Below are positions 37,703 through 47,608 of a stretch of 64,000 nt of DNA, in pieces. The notes beneath the pieces were generated by a model that saw nothing but the letters and a program-made list of their open reading frames with translations, was not told where the DNA came from and searched no databases. Made by a program: the position numbers and the translations under genes. The first letter of the stretch is position 1. The number at the start of each line of letters is the position of its first letter. This DNA comes from Phyto melanocephala. Taxonomy: Eukaryota; Arthropoda; Insecta; Diptera; Rhinophoridae. The stretch covers positions 3,588,001 to 3,652,000 of the forward strand of contig OW799233.1 in NCBI GenBank assembly GCA_941918925.1. Direction: 5' to 3'.

Positions 37703-40181
37703 CTAAGCTTTAAAGCCTTTAACTGGGTAGTAATCTTTGTGGTTATTCACATGCTCTTCCAATTCTTTTAATTGTTCCTTTAAATGTTGAGGCATTTCAG
37801 CATAAACACCCTCGAACATTTCTTTATAGCTGGGCTTTAATTTCTTTTCAGAGACAGAAATTTGTTTTAACACTTGCTTACGGATATCCTTAACGTAGGC
37901 GTTCTCTTCATCCTTATTAAACCAACCTTGTTTAATCATGTAATTTTTAAGCTTAGAAATGGGGTGTTCTATGGAATTCCAAATTTCAATTTCCTCTGCC
38001 GAACGATAGGCCGTTGAGTCATCTGAGGTGGAATGATGACTAACACTATATAAGCATAAGATGGGTAAAAATAAAAAATACTATTAGGGATATTTCATGA
38101 ATACCTATTTATTAACTTACCGATAAGCCATAGCTTCAAATATAACTGGCTTGTTTTTACTTAAGGTATATTCTCGTGCCAATTTCATGCCATTATAAAC
38201 CGCAAATACATCGGTACCATCTACACGGATCGTTGCAATACCATAAGCTGGTCCTCTAGCAGCTATACCATCACCCTTATATTGTTCATAAGATGGAGTT
38301 GAAATAGCAAAACCATTGTTACGACTACAAAAGCATCAAAAATTATTTTTTTTTAAAAAGTCAGTCTAAATTCGGTCATACCAAAACATGATAACAGGAC
38401 AATCTAAAGTGGCAGCAAAATTAAATGCAGCGTGAGCATCACCTTCTGAAGCTGCTCCTTCGCCGAAATAACACACAACACAGCTCTGATTATTAGGACG
38501 ACGTTTCATCGCATAAGCGGCACCAACAGCTTGTGGCATTTGAGTGGCTTTACATTATAAAGAATAAAAATTTTTTGTACTATAAAAATTAACAGCGTTA
38601 TTTTGAAATGAAAAATATGTGCTAAATAACGAGCTGATATCTATCCTTATGGGAATTTACACATAAAAGTTAACAGCTAGTTAGTAAGAACAAATTTTTT
38701 GTTATAAAAATGATTTTAGGTATAATTTTTTTGCAAGTTGAAAATTTTAAATTTTTGCTATAAAACCTTTTATTTATTTATTTATTTATTTAAAGTTTGG
38801 CAACCTAGCCTCTAGGCCATAATCGTATTACATGGTAATAAAAAATCCTGAGATATTAACTAAAGTATACAAAAATAAAATTAATATAAGCAAAAATAAT
38901 AGATATGTGACAGCGCATAGAGAAAGGGACCTAAGGGTAAAAAAAAACTATTTTCACTTTTTTTTTTTTTGGTGTGGACAACATCTGAAAAAAATTATTT
39001 TTTTCCTTATGAACAATTTAAAAAAATAGAAAAATCATTTAATCTTTAAAATGGTTCTACTGAAGAAAACCTGTTTTTACCCTTAGATCCCTTTCTCTAT
39101 GCGCTGTCACATATATAAAATTAAATTCAAAAAACATGCTAATAAATAGGCTCCCCAGCCAAATATACAAAATAGAAAAAAAATGTTTAAGTGAATCACA
39201 CAAGAATTACTCAATATCAAAATTATTCATAACAAAAAATGTGTGTGTACTAACAAGCTATTTTCCCACATAGGAATTTGCACATAAAAACCAAAAACGA
39301 AACTTACACAGAGGACTGGAAATGGTAACAAAATTCAATTCCTTTGAGCCATAATGAACAGGCATCTGCTTTCCTCTACCTATATCCAGTTCATTACCAT
39401 AGCATTGATTTATAAATTGTTCTATTTTAAAGCCTCTCCAGACCAAAACACCTGCCTCGCGATATTGTCCATATATTAAGTCACTTATATTCAAGGCAGC
39501 CGCACTGCCAATATGACTAGCTTCCTCACCAAAATTTGTCATATAAAAGGATATACGACCCTGGCGTTGTGATTCGTATAAAATTTTATCCATTGTATTT
39601 AACAAAACCATATCACGAAACATTTTTTGAACTACATTTTTGCCTAGTTTAGGATCTTGTGATGCTTCTTGAATATTGCCCTCACGATCCATTACACGGT
39701 AAATAGGTATGGGAGAATAATCAGAAGGCATTGTAAAACTAGGTTGTTTTACGAATGGAGCCTTGGCTCCGGGGAAGTTAGAAGGGTGATCAACATTATC
39801 GCAGCTACTGTAACGAACTTGTGATATAGCACTAATATACTGCATAAGAACAAAAATAAAACAAATGACAATAGTTCTAATCTAGGGCCAAATTACGGCA
39901 CTCGACAGCTATCGAAATTTTACTTAAACGTGTTTTTGGTAAATACATACATATGTATGTACATACATATTTACTTATATATAGTCAATTAAATAAGAAG
40001 TCTTATCAGACATAATATACCTACCAAGTCTAATTTGTTCAATTAGAATTTCGATACTGATCGAATGTGAGAAACTTGTCTAATTGTTGACAATATTTTT
40101 TCTTACCTTAACTTGGCCTTTAAGTTTAAAACAACCTGCAATAGATTGCAGTAAATCTGGAGTTTGACGTAGGAATGACAT
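37703..40181 (-). CDS. Bckdha: Branched-chain 2-oxo acid dehydrogenase E1 subunit alpha, mitochondrial
   Basis: Five coding exons on the minus strand: 40107-40181, 39308-39839, 38382-38547, 38121-38324 and 37703-38045. They join in frame to 439 residues, close to the family's usual length. The start [20 protein letters not shown] is basic and hydrophobic without acidic residues until later, fitting a mitochondrial presequence. The thiamine diphosphate/Mg motif is visible in exon 3 as [18 protein letters not shown], and exon 4 gives [10 protein letters not shown]. The exon 4-5 junction gives [16 protein letters not shown], the regulatory loop whose serine is phosphorylated by the branched-chain dehydrogenase kinase in animals. 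The enzyme decarboxylates 2-oxo acids from Leu, Ile and Val in the matrix complex. It is tail to tail with AP-1 mu and head to head with the TRMT44-like gene. Intron 2 (760 bp) and intron 1 carry MITE insertions. Confidence 0.95.
38771..38845 (-). mobile_element. Short LINE 3'-end remnant with (AAAT)n tail
   Basis: On the minus strand TGTAATACGATTATGGCCTA, GAGGCTAGGTTGCCAAAC and an (AAAT)n tail follow each other. A similar GGCC-GAGGC block plus (AAAT)n tail is at 56105-56195. The layout suits a 5'-truncated LINE end. It is in intron 2 of the E1-alpha gene. Confidence 0.4.
38902..39116. mobile_element. MITE with 38-bp terminal inverted repeats in E1-alpha intron 2
   Basis: TATGTGACAGCGCATAGAGA and AAGGGACCTAAGGGTAAAAA at the left are mirrored by the inverse sequence ending at about 39114, with one C/T difference. 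The body is about 215 bp, non-coding and A/T-rich. TA-rich flanks suit a Tc1/mariner-type MITE. Confidence 0.75.
39883..40070. mobile_element. GGGGCC-family MITE, diverged copy in E1-alpha intron 1
   Basis: The left end TAGGGCCAAATTACGGCACTCG and the inner right part TTTCGATACTGATCGAATG match the family at 4778-4908. The middle is expanded by TACATA repeats and the right terminus is eroded. Confidence 0.5.
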
Positions 40182-40252
40182 TTTGACGTTAATATAAAAA
40201 TATAAATTAATGGAAGTTTGAAACTTATCTTCTAAAATCTGATCGTGCTTAA

Positions 40253-40852
40253 CCTACCGTTGCCACATGCAAGTGCAAGTGAAAAAAAACCAATACACTA
40301 ACACTTTTTTACTAACACAACTACACTTTGACAACCTACGACTCAGCTTGCGAGGAAATTTTTAAGCAAGTAAAATTTTTACAGTTACGGCAAGTAAAGT
40401 GACAAGCCGAAAAACAGTGTTGTCTAATACTGAGTTTTTTGTTAACTCAACAATATATCATACAATTGTGGTAAATAATTCAGCTAATTTTTTTAATAAA
40501 TATGTATATATGTATATGAAGAATATTAAGAAAAAAATATAAATATTCATTTAAAATGTAAGTTTTAATATAAATATCAATATTTAATAAAAAAAATTAT
40601 ATTAAAAAGTTACATGTCTAAAGGTAACGTTCAATAGTGGCTATTGACAACACTTAATTACCAATTGAAGCAGCGCCATTTGTTTTAAATTTGTTTGAAG
40701 TTTATTTGTTGGCGACATTTTAAAAATGAACTTGCATTGTGCTGTGTAGACACTCAAAAAATTTTTGTGTTTTTTTTGGCATTTCTCCTGATTTTCGTTA
40801 GTAATACGTATACACTACTTGCAAGTAAATACTTGCCTGTGGCAACGTAGGG
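40253..40852 (+). mobile_element. piggyBac-like MITE, unit 1
   Basis: The unit starts CCTACCGTTGCCACATGCAA right after TTAA (40249-40252) and ends with the inverse of CCCTACGTTGCCACAGGCAA. CCC/CCT termini at TTAA sites are the hallmark of piggyBac-group elements. The roughly 600-bp body is non-coding. It lies about 70 bp upstream of the E1-alpha start codon and points its end into that promoter region. Confidence 0.75.
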
Positions 40853-40855
40853 TTA

Positions 40856-42055
40856 CCTACCGTTGCCACATGCAAGTATTTACTTGCAAGTAGTGTATAC
40901 GTATTACTAACGAAAATCAGGAGAAATGCCAAAAAAAACACAAAAATTTTTTGAGTGGCTACACAGCACAGTGCAAGTTCATTTTTAAAATGTCGTCAAC
41001 AAATAAACTTCAAACAAATTTTAAACAAATGGCGCTGCTTCAATTGGTAATTAAGTGTTGTCAATAGCCACTATTGAACGTTACCTTTAGACATGTAACT
41101 TTTTAATATAATTTTTTTTTTATTAAATTTTGATATTTATATTAAAACTTACATTTTAAATGAATATTTATATTTTTTCTTAATATTCTTCATATACATA
41201 TATACATATTTATTAAAAAAATTAGCTGAATTATTTACCACAATTGTATGATATATTATTGAGTTAACAAAAAACTCAGTATTAGACAACACTGTTTTTC
41301 GGCTTGTCACTTTACTTGCCGTAACTGTAAAAATTTTACTTGCTTAACCCTACGTTGCCACAAGCAAGTATTTACTTGCAAGTAGTGTATACGTATTACT
41401 AACGAAAATCAGGAGAAATGCCAAAAAAAAACACAAAAATTTTTTGAGTGGCTACACAGCACAGTGCAAGTTCATTTTTAAAATGTCGTCAACAAATAAA
41501 CTTCAAACAAATTTAAAACAAATGGCGCTGCTTCAATTGGTAATTAAGTGTTGTCAATAGCCACTATTGAACGTTACCTTTAGACATATAACTTTTTAAA
41601 AATTTTTTTTATTAAAAATTGATATTTATATTAAAACTTACATTTAAAATTAATATTTATAATTTTTCTTAATATTCTTCATATACATATATACATATTT
41701 ATTAAGAAAATTAGCTGAATTATTTACCACAATTGTATGATGTATTAGTGAGTTAACAGAAAACTCAGTGTTAGACAACACTGTTTTTCGGCTTGTCACT
41801 TTACTTGCCGTAACTGTAAAAATTTTACTTGCTTAAAAAATTCTTCGCAAGCTGAGTCGCAGGTTGTCAAAGTGTAGTTGTGTTAGTAAAAAAGTGTTAG
41901 TGTATTGGTTTTTTTTCACTTGCACTTGCATGTGGCAACGGTAGGTAAAAATTTCTTCGCAAGCTGAGTCGCAGGTTGCCAAAGTGTAGTTGTGTTAGTA
42001 AAAAAGTGTTAGTGTATTGGTTTTTTTTCACTTGCACTTGCATGTGGCAACGGTA
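40856..42055 (-). mobile_element. piggyBac-like MITE, unit 2, split by unit 3
   Basis: An inverted copy of unit 1, separated from it by only TTA. It runs 40856-41347 and resumes at 41946-42055, ending in the inverse terminus GGCAACGGTAGG followed by TTAC. The interruption falls exactly at its internal TTAA (41344-41347), which is where unit 3 sits. Confidence 0.75.
41348..41945 (-). mobile_element. piggyBac-like MITE, unit 3, nested in unit 2
   Basis: Starts CCCTACGTTGCCACAAGCAA right after TTAA and ends GGCAACGGTAGG followed by TAAAA, so one base of the duplicated TTAA has been lost or changed. The sequence is nearly the same as units 1 and 2, showing a family member jumping into another copy of itself. 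Confidence 0.78.
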
Positions 42056-42446
42056 GGTTACACAACTCGATCAAAATTGCAAAAAATTACATAATTTTTG
42101 CCAACAAAATAACTGCGCTCGGATGGCATCACTATCTTTATCCAGGGGATGAACTAGTGTCAAAATAGTATTAAATGTATAATTGGCAATGATTTTATTT
42201 AGGACCTATTTTATTTATTAATTTCGAAAATAACTATTTCTATAATCTTCATATGTTTTAAATTAAATTTTTATTTATGTATATTAAATTTTTTCGTTAC
42301 AATTAATAAAAAGTTAACCAGTTAATGAAATTAAATGAAATGAAAAAGTATTTATTTTAGGCTAGTAATAACGTTGCCAACTTTAATGTGCTCATATCCA
42401 CGTTTTAAAAAATATTGACAGCAACAAGATAATCAAGTAAATAAAC

Positions 42447-42482
<36 letters not shown>

Positions 42483-42555
42483 ATATTAGTAAAAACAAAC
42501 AAAAAATTAATCACATACCACAAAGTATACACACTTAAATTACAAAATTAGGAAC
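42056..42555. other. 5' region of the TRMT44-like gene
   Basis: About 500 bp upstream of the start codon, AT-rich, with a (GTAT)n tract at 42450-42476. No clear TATA box or other promoter element could be chosen. Confidence 0.4.
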
Positions 42556-45500
42556 ATGAATTTAGACAAACAACAATTTTGGAAAGGCATATCAATTCTA
42601 GTAGACAACTATCATGCTATTAATCGAAAGTTATTTGCCTGTCCCATCATCAAAGTGGAAAAAATTACTAAAGGCTTGCAACAATTAAAGTCAAATTTTG
42701 ATGGATCGCATAATGTTCATGAAAAGGAAGAAATTGACAAATCTTTGCTAATATCGCAATTATTGAAAATGAATAAAGACTGTGGTAATTCAACCGACTT
42801 TGAAGGATTTGTGGTATATTTTAAATGCATACCTAAAATAGCCGACAATAGTGTGAAAGCTATAGGGATCTTGGGTAAGTTTAATACTAAATATTGGCGG
42901 GCAATATTTTTATTAAATATTCGTGCATTTATCGTCATCTTAAATGTAATTCTTAAACATAAAATCTAGTTATCTAAATTTTTTATTTTTCATTTTGGGG
43001 TGATGCTTTATTTTATAAATTATCCCAAACTTTTAAAATTGAATTACTTACTTTTAAAAACGTTTTTTTTTTTAAACCCCAAAAAAGAAACGACAAGGCA
43101 CTCAATATTGGGGCGATTTTAAAATGAAAAATTGCTCAAAAAAACATGACACCAAGAATGAGATGAATTTTAATAGTTTCTAAAAATCAAGGCATAGGTA
43201 TTTATTTATTCATTAGATAGTCTTGATTCGTCAGCTTAAATTTTTTTCCTAACTTATTTTAAACTTCAGGGGCCGAATTATGGCATTCGATATCGAACGA
43301 TCGATTTTTCTGTGCTTTAGGTATAGAGATTCTAATAAGAATTTTCAAATTTCGATCACGTTCGAATGCCGTAATTGGGCCCCAGCTCAAGGCATATTTA
43401 TTCATCAGGTAGTCTTCTTTCGTCAGCTGATTATTTTTTTCTTTACTTATTTTAAATTTTAGCTGTCAAAGTCTATAGATAAAAAACAAATTTCTCTCCT
43501 CTAATTAGTTTCAAATGTCAAACTTCATATATAAAAAATATAAACGAAAAATTCTCTTCGAACTGCAATTACCCGATAAATTAATATGCCTTGGGCAGGG
43601 TACACTTATACAAGGTGGCGGTGCCAGCCCAGCTGACAATTTTTTTGTGTTCTGGAGTATGTCAAACTACGTATTAAAAAAATGATTTCAACTCCGGAAA
43701 TTGTCAAACTTTATACATAAAAAAAGAGAGCCGAAAATCGCTCTCCTTTACGCTATCACCTTATGTAATTACACCATGGCCTTGGGTTCGAATATAAAAA
43801 ACATTTCTCTCTTTTCTCTCATATATTTCAAATCGCAAACTTTATATATAAAAAACATAAACAAAAAAAATCTATCCGAACTGCGATTACCTGATGAATA
43901 AAGATGATGATGCATTAAAATTGTTTGGTGATTTAAAAATGAAAAATCATAATTTTTCTTGAGAATTTACCTAGAATGTAAATTCTGTACATTTTGCAGT
44001 TTTACACAAAGTCTGCAAAATAAAAAAATTAAACCTAGTTCCAGTCTTAACAATTTACATTTTTGGTGACGATTGTATATAGGTACATAGATAACAAAAA
44101 AAAACAGTAATTTTTTGTTTTAAGATCTTTTCCATACTGCTTTCAGAATGATATTTGAAAACAAAGCGTTTGCAGATTTTGAAATTAAACTTAATAGCGA
44201 ATTATTTGTTGATATGCTAAATGAGCAATCAAACATCGATATTGATACAAATTTCAGATGGTCCGAGTTTGTTCTGAAACCAAAATTTTATAAATGGTGT
44301 CAAAATCAAGAACTAAAATGTGAAATAACCAACTCTAGCTCCTCTTTGCGTTTGGTTGATGTTGAAAAGTATAATAGGCTTTACAACAAGTTCAAACAAA
44401 AATATGGTAAAAGTGCTATAAAGGTAAGAATACTAACATTATTATATCTGTGGCTTGGAGCTAAAAGGGCCAATGTCACTTTTTTGCTCTTTTGAGTTAA
44501 TAATTGCATTAGATTTGTTTTCTTGCTCTTTTTCATTATGGTAAAACAGCTAAAGTCATACTTAACCGAGAACACCTTCATAAATAAAATGCTGGCCAAT
44601 GCCACTATGAAAGCATATATATATAAAAGTTAAAGTTCAATTCCAATTTTCTCAAAAGTAAATATTTTGACATTGCCCTTTTAGCTACAAGCCACAGATA
44701 TGTATCTATAAATCTTAAGCTACGTTCACATCTAGCTACACTTTTAAGTTTAAATTAAGGGATTTGAATTTAATAAAATAAATAAATAAATAAATGAATA
44801 AATAACTAAATAATAGAAACACTTTTATTTGGTCAGAAAAAATTCACGCCAGCGTGTAAAAATTTAATTGAGATAATTCGGCCAGTAAAATTCTAACACT
44901 TTTAATTTTTTTATATTCGACCCGACCGGTAAATGATAGTGTTTACGTCTGTATTGTCAAATATTTCCCTAATGTGAACAAACCTTTAGGTTAGGTTAGG
45001 TTAGGTTGAAAAGGAGGGGTATAAAAGCCCAAACCCATGACAGGTATACACCTATGCCCAGTTGGCATGTTGTGCGCTCCATGTGGAAAACGGAATTCCC
45101 AAACAAAAAACCATAAACATAATTTCCCATAAATATCGGACTAGTCCAAGAAACCAGTCCCCTCAATGTAACGCCTTATGGATCTCCAGTTCGAGTTCCC
45201 CAGGTATTCCAAGTTCGGCATATTATCTACTGTAAAATTTTCGCGTCTAATATGCCCAAACGCAGGACAATGACAGAGGTAGTGTACCAGGGTCTCATCC
45301 TCTTCCTCACAAGCTCTACATGTCGTCTCCTCAGATAATCCCATGCGTGCTAAATGAGTTCTCAACTCCGTATGACCTGTAATTACACCGGTTAATTTCC
45401 TAAGTGTAGGTCTACTTAGTCTCAAAATCTCCTTTGACTTCCCAAGATTTGGGTCACCCCAGAGTGTTCTTGTCACCTTACCGACATCAGTGCTTTGCCA

Positions 45501-47454
45501 TTTTCTGACATGTTCTTCCATTGCCCAACGTTTAAGTTCATCCTTAAATCGTTTAAGGGGTTTGGCGTTCTCCAAAGTTATAGTACTCAAAAGAGCTCCC
45601 ATTTTGGATAATTTGTCGGCTTTCTCGTTTCCGATCAGCCCGTGATGGCTTGGTATCCATATTATCTCCAGATGTTCACAATTTGCATATGAGTTTATCT
45701 CACTCTTGCATTGCAAAACGTTCCGGGATTCAACTTTCTCCTTTCTCAATGTCTTAATCACTGATTGGCTATCCGTAAAGATACGAATCGGAGTTTCGCT
45801 ATTCGTTTCCTTTATCCATTTAATTCCTTCCGTAATCGCCATGATCTCAGCCTGAAAAATAGTGTTGTGATCTGGTAGACGGAAGTATTTGCCTCTATTT
45901 TGGCTTATGTCGTATAAGCCCATTCCAGTTTGGTCACCAATCTTTGAACCGTCTGTATAAAGATCGATTCCGTGGGTGTTTCCCATCCTGATTATCTCAT
46001 CCCATTCACCCTCTTCCGGTATAATGGTGATGCAGTTAATATTCTCATATCTCATCGGGATTTTATCACATGTTAATTCTGTAATATTTCCTATCGGTAA
46101 GATATCCGTTATTCTTTGGTATCTGGTCTTATGTTCTCTTATAAGCCACTCATCTATTGCCATTAATCTTGTGGCAGCTAAGGCCGCTTCATATTTTACC
46201 TGTATCTCAATAGGCCAAATGGATAACAAACAAACCTTTAGCACTTATATTAATATTAGGTGAGACCGAAGTATGTAAAATCAAGGTTAATTCTTAATAA
46301 TTAAGCTAACATATGTTAATTGTAGTAAAATTAATATTTTAATAACTTTGCAGTTATGGAGGGACGCTGAAGAATCAACGAATCCACTAAAGTTTATATA
46401 TGAAGACTTGGCCATAGCTGCATATTTAATAACCCTATGGCAAAGTGATCTGGTAAATCAACCTCCTACAGCCTTTGCCGATTTGGGTTGTGGGAATGGC
46501 CTCTTAGTATACATATTCATCCTGGAAGGTTATCATGGGTATGGTTACGATATACGCAGTCGTAAACTTTGGTCTCTCTATCCTATTCATGTTCGTTCAT
46601 GCTTATTCGAACAATGTATCGAACCTTTAAAATTTAATGTTCCTGCGGAAGTTGATTGGCTTATTGGTAATCATTCAGATGAATTGTCACCATGGTTACC
46701 AGTTTTAGCAGCTACTTGTCAAAAAAATGTAAACTTTTTCCTTTTACCCTGTTGTGCATTCGAATTTTCCGGTAATAAATTGCAACGCCGAAATTCATCA
46801 ATTTCCGGATATAAAGACTTTTGTAATTATACAGAACAAATATCAAATGTGTGTGGATTTAAAATCGAAAAAGACCGCTTAAAAATACCTAGTACTAAGC
46901 GTATAGCTTTAATTGGCCTTTCCCCTATATACGCTGAAAACGAACATATTGTAAGAATCGAACACATAAAAGAGTACGTTAGGAATGAGAAGTTGCAGCA
47001 TCCAAATTCTTTATTAGAAGATATTAAGTTAAGGGAAAAGTCAGAAGCAGTTAGAAATTGCACAAAAATTGACAAAACTATCATCGATAAATTGGTAATA
47101 GATATTTTCAATTTATTGTTGAAAGAAAATTCAAATAAAAACATTGTTACCGCTGATAATGGTGACAATTGGCAAACAGGAGGTAGACTTACCATGGGGC
47201 AAATAGCCAAAAGCTTGGATAAAGGATATTTGAAGCGAATTAAATCCGAATACGGTGGATTAAAAACATTATTACGAAACAAGCATGAAATTTTTCGATT
47301 CGAAGAACCGGATTTTGTTTTAATACGTAAACCTCAACTGAAAATCGAAAATACAAATAAACCACAAACTGTAAAGAAGAGAATCTGTTTTTTCCAGCAA
47401 TATCATCCTCAAAGTTGTCCTTTAACAAATGATGAATGCACATTTATACACTAA
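42556..47454 (+). CDS. Trmt44: tRNA (uracil-2'-O-)-methyltransferase, TRMT44 family
   Basis: Three exons, 42556-42874, 44125-44423 and 46354-47454, join in frame to 572 residues. The middle exon uses the acceptor GTTTTAAG at 44124, because the nearer TTTCAG at 44146 would create an immediate stop. The junction into exon 3 gives SAIKLWRDAEESTNPLKFIYED, the family's entry to the methyltransferase domain. The SAM-binding motif I is ADLGCGNGLLVYI, followed by VDWLIGNHSDELSPW and a FLLPCCAFEF block. The C terminus CFFQQYHPQSCP...C...H is a CCCH-type zinc finger, as in TRMT44. The family methylates the ribose of U44 in serine tRNA. The intron before exon 2 holds MITEs and the one before exon 3 a LINE fragment. 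The gene converges with RnpS1. Confidence 0.9.
43198..43596. mobile_element. CAAGGCATA-family MITEs: partial copy plus full copy
   Basis: A partial copy (about 43198-43268) is followed by an inserted GGGGCC-family MITE and then by a full copy, 43388-43593, from CAAGGCATATTTATTCATCA to AATATGCCTTG. The full copy shares TTTAGCTGTCAAAGTCTATAG with those at 20700 and 61996. Confidence 0.65.
43269..43383. mobile_element. GGGGCC-family MITE, copy 3
   Basis: GGGGCCGAATTATGGCATTC at the left mirrors GAATGCCGTAATTGGGCCCC at the right; the 115-bp body has a short loop. It sits inside the first TRMT44 intron, next to a different MITE family. Confidence 0.75.
43597..43960. mobile_element. Further eroded MITE pieces
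   Basis: Blocks such as CAAACTTTATATATAAAAAA, CTATCACCTTATGTAATTAC and CCATGGCCTTGGG resemble pieces of the CAAGGCATA family in scrambled order. Boundaries are not clear. Confidence 0.4.
44441..44706. mobile_element. MITE in second TRMT44 intron
   Basis: ATATCTGTGGCTTGGAGCTA and AAAGGGCCAATGTCA at the left are matched by the inverse copy ending in AAGCCACAGATAT at about 44704, with one base missing and one changed. This gives about 31-bp terminal repeats and a 265-bp body. The flanks are TA-rich. Confidence 0.75.
44988..46260 (-). mobile_element. 5'-truncated non-LTR retrotransposon with (AACCT)n 3' end
   Basis: The minus-strand element ends at its 3' side in four AACCT units (plus strand TTAGG, 44991-45009) instead of a poly-A tail. 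The coding end (45141-46244) is listed separately. The 5' part, including the reverse transcriptase, is absent, so it is a typical 5'-truncated insertion inside the second TRMT44 intron and antisense to that gene. Confidence 0.75.
45141..46244 (-). pseudogene. LINE ORF2 C-terminal end: RNase H domain and Cys-His motif
   Basis: An uninterrupted 367-codon frame, opened by a GTG rather than a real start. It carries an RNase H1 domain with all four acidic residues in place: IDLYTDGSKIGD (Asp), IFQAEIMAITEG (Glu), IRIFTDSQSV (Asp) and SHHGLIGNEKADKLSK (His and Asp). Further on is CRACEEEDETLVHYLCHCPAF, the C-terminal C-x2-C...H...C motif of many insect LINEs (I, R1, LOA and jockey-type groups). 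The intact frame suggests a recent insertion. The clade cannot be fixed without the reverse transcriptase. Confidence 0.88.
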
Positions 47455-47527
47455 GTAAAATATTTTTTAAGTTCATTATTAAAATGTTTTCAGTTTTTGC
47501 GTTATTACAATACAATTTTTAATAACA

Positions 47528-47576
47528 TTTATTAATAATTATTACATGTTTTTATATATGAATTTGTTTGAATAAA
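47528..47576. terminator. Facing polyadenylation signals of TRMT44 and RnpS1 genes
   Basis: AATAAA on the plus strand (47571-47576) serves the TRMT44-like gene, 117 bp after its stop. AATAAA on the minus strand (47528-47533) is about 75 bp beyond the RnpS1 stop. The minus signal is upstream of the plus one, so the two mature transcripts are expected to overlap at their 3' ends. Confidence 0.55.
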
Positions 47577-47608
47577 TTTTACATAAAAATGTTTTGTTTA
47601 ATTTTTAT

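Noticed and set aside
44144..44146. TTTCAG as the acceptor of TRMT44 exon 2
   Set aside because: It leaves a frame with an immediate TGA after joining to exon 1; the AAG at 44122-44124 keeps the frame open.
44991..45009. TTAGG telomeric repeat
   Set aside because: Only four units, attached to the 3' end of a LINE inside an intron; flies do not use TTAGG telomeres.
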